64,000 nt of DNA from Lucifuga dentata (Eukaryota > Chordata > Actinopteri > Ophidiiformes > Bythitidae). Position 1 is the first letter of the stretch, and every line of letters starts with the position of its first letter. Positions 9,830-21,249 of the stretch are shown piece after piece. The stretch covers positions 43,481-107,480 of the forward strand of contig VXCM01002005.1 of NCBI GenBank assembly GCA_014773175.1. The letters are read 5' to 3'. The position numbers and the translations under genes are program-made. A model generated the notes under the pieces. That model saw nothing but the letters and a program-made list of their open reading frames with translations. It did not search any database and was not told the origin of the DNA.

Positions 9830-11755
9830 TTCTTTCAACTTTAATGATAGTAATTCTTGGTCATTATTGTTTGTTCTTTATTGATATGTTTCAAAGGTTT
9901 GTACAAATCTGATTTCTTGCCTTCATATCAGTGATCTTTTCCCACTTTATCTGCTTTGTGTACAATAGATCCAATCTTAAAGTGATACCATTTTGTGATA
10001 TGTAATCACTTCCTCTTACAGACATCAAATGGACATTTTGACCAGCTTTTAGAGAAAACACAGTTCAGCGGTTGAATTTTGCACAGATGTTAGGTTCCTA
10101 TTTTCTGCTCAAATGTGAAATCGACCATTAGAGAGCCTGGCTTATCAGGTGGGCTTGAGCCTTTGTTTACTGCTATCAGTAAGACTTAGTTACAACAATG
10201 GGATTATAGGACCATCCTTGCTGTCAAAATGTCGCTGACACTAAAAGATAGGGAGATAGCCTATCAGTCCTGATCTCATCATTCACTGTTAAACTGTACT
10301 TAACAGATGCCTAATGCACCTTAATTGCAGCTGAATGTAATGACTAATATGAGTCTAAAGATGAGTCCCCTGGGTAATTTGGAACAAAAACGTCCACAAA
10401 GTTAACCGTATCACTCATTAAGAGTGCTCTTTGGGCATGTAAAACATAAAAACTTTGTAAATTATTTAGATTTTACTCTTTTACCATTTCTGATGTAGCA
10501 AAGTTTGCATAGTATCAGACTTTAAAAAGATAAAATTTGACTAAAATCCACACATTTGCAAAGTTAACATGCAGAACCCAGTTTTTTTTTGTTTGTGTAT
10601 GTGTATGTGTAACTTGCATCTAACACTTTCACAAGCTGTAACCAGAGTCCTTATATGCCTAATTTTCATCGCTATAGTTATTTATGAGAAAACAGACCCT
10701 CTAATTAGCCAAACCACAGCCTGGGCTGCGTGCCCAAGAGGCTCCTTTCAATTCATCAGCTGTGATAAAGAGAAACAAGCCAGGGCCTGTGTGGCTGTGC
10801 TGCACCTGGGGCAGTGGGCCGTTTTGACACGGGTGGGATTCTGTTTCCATCAACAGGATTAGGCCCTTATGAGTCACTTCTTGGAGCTGAGATTGGAATC
10901 TGTTTGGGCTTTTTCACAGCGGCTAATGCGACAGAATGTTACCCTAATTGTTTGTCATGTCAGTTCCGGCAATTCAGCGTCAATTAAAGAAAGCCCAGTA
11001 AACAGCACAAGCTCAGTGACATAATGTTTAAACAGAGAGGAGCTGTGTATGGTCCCATTACCAAGAGTCCTTGGTTGGTGGCATCTATTGTGTCCAATAG
11101 GGGTGCAAAGTCTTAATTATGACAAAGTAAGAGAACAAGGCAGAAAACAGTAGACAAAGATGCCCATTTTGGATCTTTGGCGGATGTTTTCAGGCTTTAT
11201 TTGCTGTTTACCTATTTACAAATGCCACACAGGTTGTTTTAGAGGATTTAATTATTAGACGGTAAAAGTGAGTTAAGAACCACGTGTGGCTCAATAATTT
11301 TGCTTAATTGTGCTGTGTTAGCTTTAAGTATAATTGTGCTGTAAGTGTTATTCTAGTAGGCATGAAATATTTGTGCTTATTTAAAACAAAATATTCTCCC
11401 TTACTGTACTGAAATATGACGTAACACAGAACTTGTTGGAACAAAGAAACCAAAAATACAGAAACTGTCACACAAACGTGACACCATAACATCCCTTTGT
11501 CTCCTCTCCCATACTTTACACACATAACAACAAAACAACAACAAAAGTATTCCTTTTCTAAAATACAGCTGAAGTCTTTGATAGTCGAGCAACAAGAGGA
11601 GGATATTCTACAAAAAAGCATAAATCATCACGTGAAAACAAAAAAATATGAAACAAACTGCATCTTCAAACTTTCCTAACCCACATAACTGACAAAGTTT
11701 TTTCTCCTCTTGTGTAGTTTTATACCTGTTTTAGCATAACTACATATGCAATTTT
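9830..11755. other. Non-coding, with a complex CNE-like block at about 10650-11110
   Basis: No supported gene. The 97-codon frame at 10569-10862 lacks splice or codon support. The block from roughly 10650 to 11110 is less AT-rich and of high complexity, with homeodomain-type cores (CTAATTAG, TAATTG). It looks more like conserved regulatory DNA than decayed repeat. Conservation cannot be judged from one sequence. Confidence 0.35.
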
Positions 11756-11889
11756 TAATAATAATAATAAGAAGAAGAAATAATAATAATAATAATAATA
11801 ATAATACATTCTATTTATATAGCACTTTTCTAGATACCAAAAGTCGCTTTACAATCCAAAAAAAAAAAAAAGNAAAAAAAAAAAAAAGA
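11756..11889. repeat. (AAT)n/(GAA)n microsatellite, short teleost repeat fragment and poly-A gap
   Basis: A trinucleotide tract (11756-11806) is followed by a fragment reading TTTATATAGCACTTTTC...CGCTTTACA at 11807-11856, a tail sequence common in fish interspersed repeats. It ends in an A-homopolymer with a single N at 11873. Confidence 0.6.
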
Positions 11890-12544
11890 AGAGGATTATA
11901 GTTTTTAAAAAAGTATTTTTTAGTTAGACCTGTTTAACATAAGGGTCCACATTTATTACCTTCTCACTTTAGCTTTATACCATACTTCATCAGACCATCT
12001 TTCCTTAAATATAAGAATTTGCTCTGAATATCACACTGTAACGTGTTCCAAAAAGTATATTAAGTATTAGAAATAAATAAGGATTTCAACTCACTAGCCT
12101 ATGTGAAATATACCTGATTAAAAATACTACTCAAAACAATAAAAAGAACCAAAACTATACTGAGATACGGCCATTTATACTGCATCTAAATTCCAAACAA
12201 GAATGTTACTGGCAAACTAAATCACACAGACATAAATAGCCAAAATGTGTGACATTATTTTTCTTTAAATTTTGGAGCAGTTTGGTTCCACTATAAAACT
12301 TAACCTTGTCCTGAAGTCTGTGGGTTTATCTTGTGGAGCTCAGAAGCCTGCAGGCATCAGGGGGATTATGTGTTCTGACAATGGTGAGATTTGATCAGGC
12401 GCTCTGACAAAACAGTATTGTCCTCACCTGAAATGTCAGCAAAAACACAGCAGTATCAGTGTGTAGACTGTTTGGTAATGGCAAAATGTGTAATCTACAG
12501 ATTTAAGACTTTACCCTGAGGCTGCTTTACATAATGACCTACTT
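11890..12544. other. Non-coding, no feature recognised
   Basis: AT-rich single-copy-looking sequence. No supported exon, repeat end or motif was found. Confidence 0.4.
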
Positions 12545-12548
12545 TTAA

Positions 12549-13180
12549 AGGACCATACCATCTATTTTGCATGTTTGAGCGTAATATATTCAAATTTCAT
12601 ACAGATAAGGTTATTGACAATCAAAAACCGTATTTCAGCTTTCCTGATATTTTGCAAAATCTCTTAATCTTTCAAAATCAAATATTAAAGNAAACCGTAT
12701 TTCAGCTTTCCTGATATTTTGCAAAATCTCTTAATCTTTCAAAATCAAATATTAAAGGATACACCCACCTTAAAATCGATGTTTTGCCTGCTAATAGTTA
12801 TGAAGCCTTATGAAGTCACGGTTGTTAAAATGTTTCGATAAACGCAGGTCTTCTTTTGGGACTATATTCCCATTCACTCCGCGCTTTTTATTGCGCTTAA
12901 ACGCTAAAATTACGAATCTTTCAAAAAGCCTGAATATACGTGCTGTTCACCATAATGGATTACCTATCTCAAGAACGTTTCAACTATCAAAAACTAGATT
13001 TTAATAGAGTACCGGAATGAACTAAAACTAACGGTGGTCTGGAAGGCAGGGGGAAAAAAATGAACTCACCGTTTCATTAGTATGCTTTGGGACATGATTG
13101 TCAGTAACCTTCCATGTATGAAAATTGAATATATTAGGCTCAAACATGCAAAATGTTTGAGCCTAACCTGGTATGGTCCT
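12549..13180 (-). mobile_element. TTAA-flanked inverted-repeat element, copy 1
   Basis: The element starts AGGACCATACC and ends GGTATGGTCCT, with TTAA immediately outside both ends (12545-12548 and 13181-13184). Long inner inverted repeats follow, with TTTTGCATGTTTGAGC on the left and its complement on the right. The interior holds the same GGACTATATTCCC segment (complement GGGAATATAGTCC) as the other copies, but inverted, so this copy lies in reverse orientation. There is no transposase. Removing the 67-base assembly duplication at 12691 leaves about 565 bp, close to copy 2 (567 bp). Termini and target site fit a piggyBac-type MITE, though a TA target cannot be excluded. Confidence 0.75.
12625..12757. 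repeat. Assembly duplication around N at 12691 (66 bp twice)
   Basis: 12625-12690 and 12692-12757 are identical and separated by one N. This is an unmerged contig-end overlap, not a biological tandem repeat. Confidence 0.9.
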
Positions 13181-13184
13181 TTAA

Positions 13185-16100
13185 CGCAATTTTAGCCACA
13201 TCAGTCACTCCCAAAATACGAAATAAAATGGAGTCCGTGACATCAATATTACAACATTTTTGTTACATTTTGAAAGATAACAGACACGGGAACGTTCAGT
13301 TTCATTAAAAGACTTGTTGTGTCTCGAAAATAACAATGTGTTTTCACTTACTGAGTTGTTGTGGTGCAACTTTGGAGCAACGTTTATAATTCCAAGGTTG
13401 TTACACTACTTCCTGTCCGCCACAAGATGGCGGAGAAAACACGCTGTGTGGGAGCTGACAGTCAATATGGACGATATGAGTTTTGATATCCTGAATTTAG
13501 GCTGTTAGCCTGATTTATAATATTTCTGCCTCTTACTTCACATGCACACCTTAATATTTATGACATTTCCATTTTTTTTTTTTTTTTGNTTTTTTTTTTT
13601 TTTTTGCGTGTGTGTGTATTATTTGCACTTGCAACAATTATCTCTAAATAGGAAGCAATGTGACAGCAATGACACCCAGCAGCTGCCTGTGGGATAAAAT
13701 TAAGAGGATTTCACAAAAAACACAATTTATTAATTTTTTGCATTCATTTTGATCATATTGAAAGTTTAATTGGTGTTTGCTTACATAACGTAAATCTTTC
13801 CAAAGTTTAACCACAAGTCTACAATTTATTTTTCTACAAACATAATAGGAGCCTGATTATGATTCAAATGTGCCTTGCTGTATCACCAATAGTGCCAAAC
13901 AGCCATATCTCAATAAAGCCTTTCTTGTTAATTTTATTCTGATTTTGCCAACAGCTTTTGTTCATTTTCTATGGAGCTATAAGCCTACATCTTCTCACAA
14001 CACCTAAACTGTACTTGGCAGACAACAGTAGAAATGTTCCTAGACTTTTAAGTATTAAAAATCATTCATGTCTGTGCATTTATGAATAACACATTTGAAA
14101 AACTGAAACATGGAGATATTCCCCAAAGATCAGCATGCTGTGTATGCCAGTGCTGTTTCTACACAGTACATTGTTTTAGATAGGAAACTGCACAGACTTG
14201 CTGAAAGGTATATAGCTCAATCAGCAGCTGCACAACAGATTCTTTCATGGTGTGTAGAGGATTCTTATTTTTACATAAGCTATATTCAGAATCCCTGTGT
14301 TTGAACCTATAGGTTCCACCGCCATTGCTTCTTTACCCCTTCTCCATTATAACCACATCATTACACATTAGCTGCTGTCAAGATATTTTTAGACGTTCGG
14401 TCCTCCAGACAGAGACTTGGTTTCTTCTTTTCGCTGCCAGCCCAAGGCAGTCTGACTTGTGGGCCATAAAAACAATTTGGTCCATTTTCACAGTGTCTTC
14501 CTTTGAAGACAAACAGCTGAAGTGACTGTGAGACAGGTCAAATGAGATCTACACGTTAGCAAAGTTGAATAGTACACAATTAAGGCAACAGGCACATATA
14601 AGACATCAGCTCTGTGCCTGAGGTGTGGATGACCCTGGCTGACACTCGAGTGTCTCTGGCCTCTATCTGCCACTCTGTCTTCATCACGTATGACCCCACA
14701 GCTGGGTTAATGAGTGAAAGATAACAACACGTCTGCTTTGGAAAGAGCTTTATGCTGGAGTGGCATTATTAACAATATCAGTTGGACTGCTAACACACAG
14801 TCAAGGAAGTTGCATCAAACATGCGTTAGCCCTTAACTGAGTAGTTGTGAATCTACCCTCATTCATTGATTTATAATGATTATCATAAGTCATTTTGAAT
14901 TAAGAAAGTGTTTACCATTTCACCAAATATGATTATTCTCAAATCTGTGAAAATCTGCACTCTATGCACTGACAGAACACATTTTAGATAAGAAACGACC
15001 ATTAGTACCACTGCTTATTTAAATAGGACATCAGCTTGCAAAACATATGCCAATAAAATAATATACTCTTCCTAAAAATAGCAATCTGAAAATATCTGCA
15101 CTTTTTTCAGTATGTAATTTTTGCTTTCATCTTCACTTCTCAATGTTATTCGTATTCTTATCTACCGTACATCCTTTTCTCTGCTGTGGCACCAACCTAA
15201 TTTCCCCACAGGGAGCATGAAAATTTCATCCAATCAAAAACACAAATTTCAGTTCAGCTTCAAACATTCTATTTTCCACGTTAGTTAATGTGTTCATGGC
15301 TACCAGAGAGCTTATAGTTCATTCCTATTGGGCTTGTGTTGAATGAAAAATGTGGCTACTTTCACCCTGGTGTGTTTGCGCTCACAGTTCAGAGTTACTG
15401 TATTCATTGCATCGCCCTACTTGGAGAACATCCTCCTTTACTGTGTCTCTGCCTCGGCTTCTCTGCAGACGCACTCCTGAAAAGCAGCAGGCTGTTTACT
15501 TTGGGTTGACCATATGATGAGCCATGTGAGAAATCATTCTTCTCTCAGTGGACTCCAGGTTAATAAGTTATCTGAGGACAAAGAGCTGACAAGCCTGCCA
15601 CCACAAACCAAGCAATGGCCTTCCTTCCTTTGGCTGGGGTCAGTGGGGTTATCAGTGACAGGGGAACAATAGGAAGTGCTACAGCCAATCACATCACAGC
15701 ATAATCACTGACTTCCTGCATGCCTCCACGCAGCTCTGCAGTGCTGCTGGGGATCAGAGATGTGCAACAGCTCCATGTGTCACTATTTTACCTGGGTGTC
15801 ACATATGAACAGGCATCTGACCTTTCATTTATTATTACTGCTTAGTAGTACTTCAAGATGCCACCAATCAAGGCCTCTAATTCTTTTGGACTTCCTGTAG
15901 AGAGTGCCTGAATGACCACCAGGCATAAAAAAAAACTACTGGTACTGTAGTGAAGCAGATTTATGAATGCCAGACATCCCATAGTAGTAACTGCTCTGAA
16001 TCGAACAGACTGATTCTTTTTATGCTAGGCAGATCTGAATAATCCATAAAAAACTGACCTTTTTTGTGTATATATCTGTAGAACTGCGTGTGAAGACAAG

Positions 16101-16986
16101 GCAAACCTTCAGTACGAACAAGACAAACTGAGTACGTAAAACAAACTCATGTTGTTCATGAGTTTTTGATTTTCCCCAATTTTGTGAATTTTTTAAACAC
16201 TGCTGCATCAGGCAGGTTTTGATTTAAACACGACTTTACTCCATTGTGATGTTTCTCAAATAATGATGCCATTAAAGATGCACAGCATGGTATCTTATAT
16301 TTATTTGGTTTCACTTTAAAATATCTATTTTTATGTGCCAGTTTAGGAAAGCATGCAATCAACAGCACGAAGTAATGGATTCACCCTTGTGGTAACAGTG
16401 TTAGCTCTAATTTTGGGCTGAAACATGATCATGAAGGCAGTTGTCAGGGCATCCCCTTTGCGCTCCCCAGCAAGGAAAAGGCAAAATGTACAGGTTGCAA
16501 CCTCGTCAAAACCGGCCTGTAAATCAGACTGGAGGCGTGGAGGTGTGCGTGGAGGCGTGCAGCCCTGCAGCACTTGCACACAGGCCTGCAGTCTGGACGT
16601 CGGAGCCTGAGTCAAACGACTGTCTGCCTGTGCTGTGCCCCAGCTGGCCTCTGGATGTGAGTCAGCTGCTGAGAGCGGGTGTAGTGCTGCTGAGACAGCA
16701 AGCCCTCCCAAGAGTAGCTTCTGCCTGAGCCTTCCCACAGCCCAGTCCCTGTGCAGGTCCCTCCTTCACCAGGCACTCAGGGCCAGCATAGATGAACCGC
16801 CTAAGCTGCCATTTTCTGGAAACCCCAGTGTGCAATATTTTTTTCTGTGAATGTTTTTCCACCCACTTTCTTTTCTGTATTGTTATACATTACTTATGAC
16901 AATAACCACAGTAATGATGTAGATAGACCTTTTTTTGGGAAACACCCCAAACCCCACTTCTATTGAGGGCAAGCTCTGAATCAGCA
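13185..16986. other. Non-coding stretch with possible regulatory blocks
   Basis: No supported gene. It includes a poly-T gap at 13572-13605 (N at 13589). Complex stretches at about 15380-15770 (with an E-box CATATG near 15511) and a GC-richer block at about 16430-16820 look regulatory. Overlapping open frames of up to 131 codons on both strands in the last block reflect GC content rather than a gene. Confidence 0.35.
13420..13433 (+). promoter_or_regulatory. CTCF/YY1-like site
   Basis: CCACAAGATGGCGG closely fits the CTCF core, and its AAGATGGCGG part is the classic YY1 core. An ETS-type ACTTCCTG lies just upstream (13408-13415). The pairing resembles housekeeping promoters, but no CpG-rich promoter context or exon is evident. 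Motif match only. Confidence 0.4.
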
Positions 16987-16988
16987 TA

Positions 16989-17410
16989 CAGGCAGTCCCC
17001 AGGATACGAACAAGTTCTGTTCCTACGGCTGTCTTTAAGTCAATACGTAAGCCGTAACAATTACGTAAAGTGTGTATCTAGCATTAGTATAGCATATATT
17101 TTACCTTTCTATGCATAAGAAACATTAAAGAAACACTTCCAGATATACTAAAACATCTTANTTTACCTTTCTATGCATAAGAAACATTAAAGAAACACTT
17201 CCAGATATACTAAAACATCTTAAACATCATAATACCGATGAACCATTGATGACGCACAATGTTTTGATGTGCGTCACAAAGTAGTGTGCCATTCGTTATT
17301 ACAAATCATTGTATGTAACTTGAATTTTTTAATTTAATAGGCTTTATGGTGGTCAGTTCATAAGTACAGATTGTTCGTAAGTCGGACGTTTGTAAGTTGG
17401 GGACTGGCTG
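16989..17410. mobile_element. TA-flanked non-autonomous DNA transposon (pogo/Tc1-like MITE)
   Basis: Terminal inverted repeats CAGGCAGTCCCC and GGGGACTGGCTG match 11 of 12. Each is flanked by TA (16987-16988 and 17411-17412). Related sub-terminal sequence (TACGAACA / TGTTCGTA) extends the inverted repeat. It has no coding capacity and is interrupted by an assembly duplication, so the real length is about 360 bp. Superfamily is inferred from the TA target. Confidence 0.65.
17100..17222. repeat. Assembly duplication around N at 17161 (61 bp twice)
   Basis: 17100-17160 is repeated exactly at 17162-17222. Contig-end overlap artefact. Confidence 0.9.
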
Positions 17411-17412
17411 TA

Positions 17413-20400
17413 TAACTTAAAATGCTTGGAAAAAAATTATTTCATCATAGATGAAAATTTGTTTAATTATATTACAGATGTAGATGAGGGCAGTGCTGTC
17501 TTTGTTTCTCCAATGTAACATTAAATTTTCTCTAATAACCTATCAACCCTGTCTTCATCAAAGGTTTATTTCAAAGGATGATTAAGGGTATTGTCACTCT
17601 TATTTTCCTCGTTTTGGCCATCATAACAGATGAAAGTGTCATTGCTTTCTTCACTGTAGAGTTTCATGCAGTTCATTTGGGTCTTTGGGAATATTATCCT
17701 CCCATGCATACAAATTGGACCAGCTCCAAAAAATTAAAACACTTCCAATTTCATCATCTGGGTTAAAGGACCCCCACAAAACAAAATTTTGCGAAGGGAC
17801 CCAACATGATCAGGCTGGTCCTGCAGTTTACTACAAAGTAAAAAACAAAACAAAAACAAAAACAAAAAAAACAGCAACTTTATGTGTGATTTAACAGTCA
17901 CATATGTACTCCTCCAAATCTAAAGCCTGTTTACTCCCTGGTAATGTGGATCACTACTATGTTAAAACAATTCTCCCTGACACCACTCTATGCACAAGGT
18001 TATCAATAACTGACAACACAGCCTTGACAGTGGGGTAAATTGTAGAATCTACCTCCCTGGTTTGTTTAAATACAGCTGTTTCACATGATTGTGTCTCAAC
18101 TTTTGTTAATGCTGCGTTGCATCGAGGTTGAATGGCACATTCTTGCATTGACACTTAAGATGTTTTAAACTCTTTTGCCAGGAGACTGTGGATCAAGTAG
18201 GACTGAAAGGCAGCTAAATTCACACAACCAGTCAGTCAATGCTGGCCTTTGCCGCCTGAGAGTGTGGAAGAATTTGCATTGAGGCAGCACCATTCACAAG
18301 ACAATACGGTGGGTCCCTGACAAGTGCTCCAGTGCCCGTCTGGGTCTAGGAGAGTTCAGCTCTAGAAGGAAAGAGACTCTTAAACTGTATGATGCCAGAG
18401 GCCAATCGAGAGCTTAGAAAACAAGAGGCAAGTTGAAGCTTATTTGCTTGCTGGTTGCCATAACAGAAAAGGTAATCAGTAGTACTGGCTGATGTGCTCA
18501 CCCTGCTTAATGAGGCAGAACAAAAGAAAGTGGTCAGAGGTCAGCATTACTGCTGCCTTCAGCTTCTAAAACTTCTCATAACGAACTCTTTCACACAGTA
18601 ATCAGTGTCGACTGTCGGTCCTGCATGCTCCAGTGGTCAGACTGTGTTCACCTAACCATGTGTGGTAATATGTTATGAATATATAACTTTATGCATCCAT
18701 ATAGTAAACTTAAGTTAACAAACTCTTGCCCACTGGAAGTAGAGTGATTCAATAGAACAAAATTGATATTTAGCAACACTGTGTTTTCTACTCTTAAGAT
18801 TTGAAGTACAGTACACTTTTTTTTTTTTTNCTTTTTTTTTTTTGAATAACCACAAAGTATGCAGGACATCCAGACAAATTATAACTGACATATATGGAAA
18901 CGGTCATAACAGAATGATGTAGAGTTAAGGATTAAAGATTGGGAATAGAGTCAAAGAACAAGGATTCGGGATTAATTTGGTGAGATATTTTAATCAAATT
19001 AAAAAAAAATCTTTCTTCACATTTTCTACTTTTTGCCATATACAAGAACCAGCTATTAGTAATCCACATAAATCTGAGAATTTACTTTGCTTTGAAAATA
19101 TTTCATAAATCCGAAGGTTGCAGGTTTTTATGAGAGCTATACAGTTCCATTTCAAGTCTTTTCAATCTTGTTTATATAAGTAGCTGCTCACACACGTCTC
19201 AAAGAGGTTCACATACATGTCATACAGTGGACAGTGTTATGTCACTTTATATCATATTTCTTCATATACTGTTCATAAAGTATATGCAGTATATCATAAA
19301 CTGTACATACAGTATATTTCATGTATTATCACACACATACACACCAGCCTGTGGCAATTTATATTCTTTAGTTCAAGGGGAGAACATGAAACTCCACTTG
19401 GGAGGAACTTGGATAAGGATGTGAACCCAAGACATTCAACTTGAGCCAACATGTTGCCCAAGTTACAACTTACAAGAAATCACAAAATTGGAGTTGCAGG
19501 GCTTTCAGCTGACAGCAGTCATTTCCTGCAAGGCAAAAGAAGAGCCAGAAGGAAAAACCACCTACCAGCTGTAGGGCGGTAAGGCTGCACCACTGGTGAT
19601 GATGATGTCATAGCACTCCCAGGGTTCACTGCAAGTTCTCACCTAACCTTTTATGATTGTAAAACCACAGTGGACTGTAGCAGTGTTGTAATAGCGGTTG
19701 ACTCCTATGCACCTTGGCAATAATATTTTGTCTGCAGTCTCCCAGCAATCTGTAATCTCATGTGCCATCTCCATGTAACTCACACAAAGATATTTGATAT
19801 TGCAAAATCGCTCTGCATATTTCATCGTGGAATACATTACCTTATATTCTCGGTTCTACTTGTGGTTTTACATTTCATCAGATTTTACTTTTAACACCAA
19901 CACTGTGTCTCTTAAAATGCTTCTGGTATAGGGGCCTCCGATTATGGCAAAATGCAAGATCTAAAGAATATGGCAGATACTGCGACAGAGGACCCAACAA
20001 AGGCCATATACATAAACAACTCTGTGCACTTCACAATTTTAATCAAACTACACAGAGCATGGCATGCCGGGGAAAGGCCTACCCCTATAGCCTGGGAAAA
20101 TGACAGCTTGTCTTGAGAACTTCCAAACAATCACTCTTTCCCCTCTTCTCCTTTCACAAAGCTCCCACTGTGTTGTAATATAACCTTAGAAGGGGGTACC
20201 AGGCTAGTGAGAGGTTAGCGCTGTCTCTGGGTACATTATAGTAGAAGCTGCTGGACTGCCACACGATATTACTAAATACTAGCTGTCGCTTTGAGGTTGC
20301 TGAGGTGAAGTGCTTGGTTGGGGCATGTGGGGAGCCGGGTGGGGCTTAGACTTTCACAGTAGGTCCTGGTTGATTAAAAATGTTTCAGCACAGTGGTAGC

Positions 20401-20674
20401 CGGTGGTACCCAACTGCTTGCCATGAGGAAACAAACTGCATCATATATTACTACGATGGGCTGAGGCCTGTGAGTGTTCCCACAATGCACTGTGAGTTCA
20501 ACAATCTGAACATGAGAAGGAGAGCATGTGGAGACGGAGATTTACGGGGTGAGGTCTTTTTAATATTGTCCCACAGAATGGAGAGAGAATCCTTCTCTGT
20601 CACCTTTCAGTATATTTGCATGCGTACAACTTGGTTACTGTGAATTCCCAGGTACAATTCAAGTAATCGTATAG
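17413..20674. other. Non-coding stretch
   Basis: No supported gene. It includes a poly-T gap (N at 18830). Complex blocks at about 18180-18640 and 19920-20160 could be regulatory. None of the short open frames has splice-site or composition support. Confidence 0.35.
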
Positions 20675-20678
20675 TTAA

Positions 20679-21245
20679 AGGACCAGACTGTGGTTTTGCA
20701 TGTTTGAACCCAATATATACAACCTGCATACACATTACGTTACTGTCAGCCATTTCCTAAAACATACTACTGGAGTGGTAAATTTTAGAATTGTTTTTCC
20801 CTACCTTCCACACTGTCACTGGCTTCCAGCACACTATTAAAATCAACTTGTAGAGACCTGAAATGGGCTTGAAACCATCAAAGCAAACACAACAGCTTTA
20901 ACATTTTTTGTCGAAGTAACTTTATTTAACCAGTCCAACACAAAGCTGCATGGAAGAAAACGTATGTGTCTGCCAGGGAATATAGTCCCAATCCCAGGAG
21001 ATGAAGGCTTTAAATGAGAAATTAAAAACGACCGTCCTTTCTACACTCTGACATACGTGTTAGCGTGCAAAACATTGAATTGTACTATTTACTATTTTAA
21101 TATCACCTGGATATTTGATTGTGAAAGATTAGGGGATTTGGCAAAATAACAGGAAAAATATGGTTTTATGTTTTGGAAAATGATTGTCAAATATGTGCAG
21201 TAGCATTTATTGGTTTAAATTGGCAAAAATCACCAGTATGGTCCT
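20679..21245 (+). mobile_element. TTAA-flanked inverted-repeat element, copy 2
   Basis: It begins AGGACCAGACTG and ends ACCAGTATGGTCCT, with TTAA on both sides (20675-20678, 21246-21249). It carries the family's interior signature GGGAATATAGTCCC near 20977. It has no frame for a transposase. At 567 bp it is the best uninterrupted copy in the window. Confidence 0.75.
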
Positions 21246-21249
21246 TTAA

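Noticed and set aside
13425..13484. Short frame starting at the ATG within AAGATGGCGG as a gene start
   Set aside because: Only 19 codons with no donor consensus at its end; the ATG is part of the YY1-like motif.
16343..16862. Overlapping frames up to 131 codons on both strands
   Set aside because: The frames overlap in a GC-rich block on both strands, with no splice, motif or composition support.
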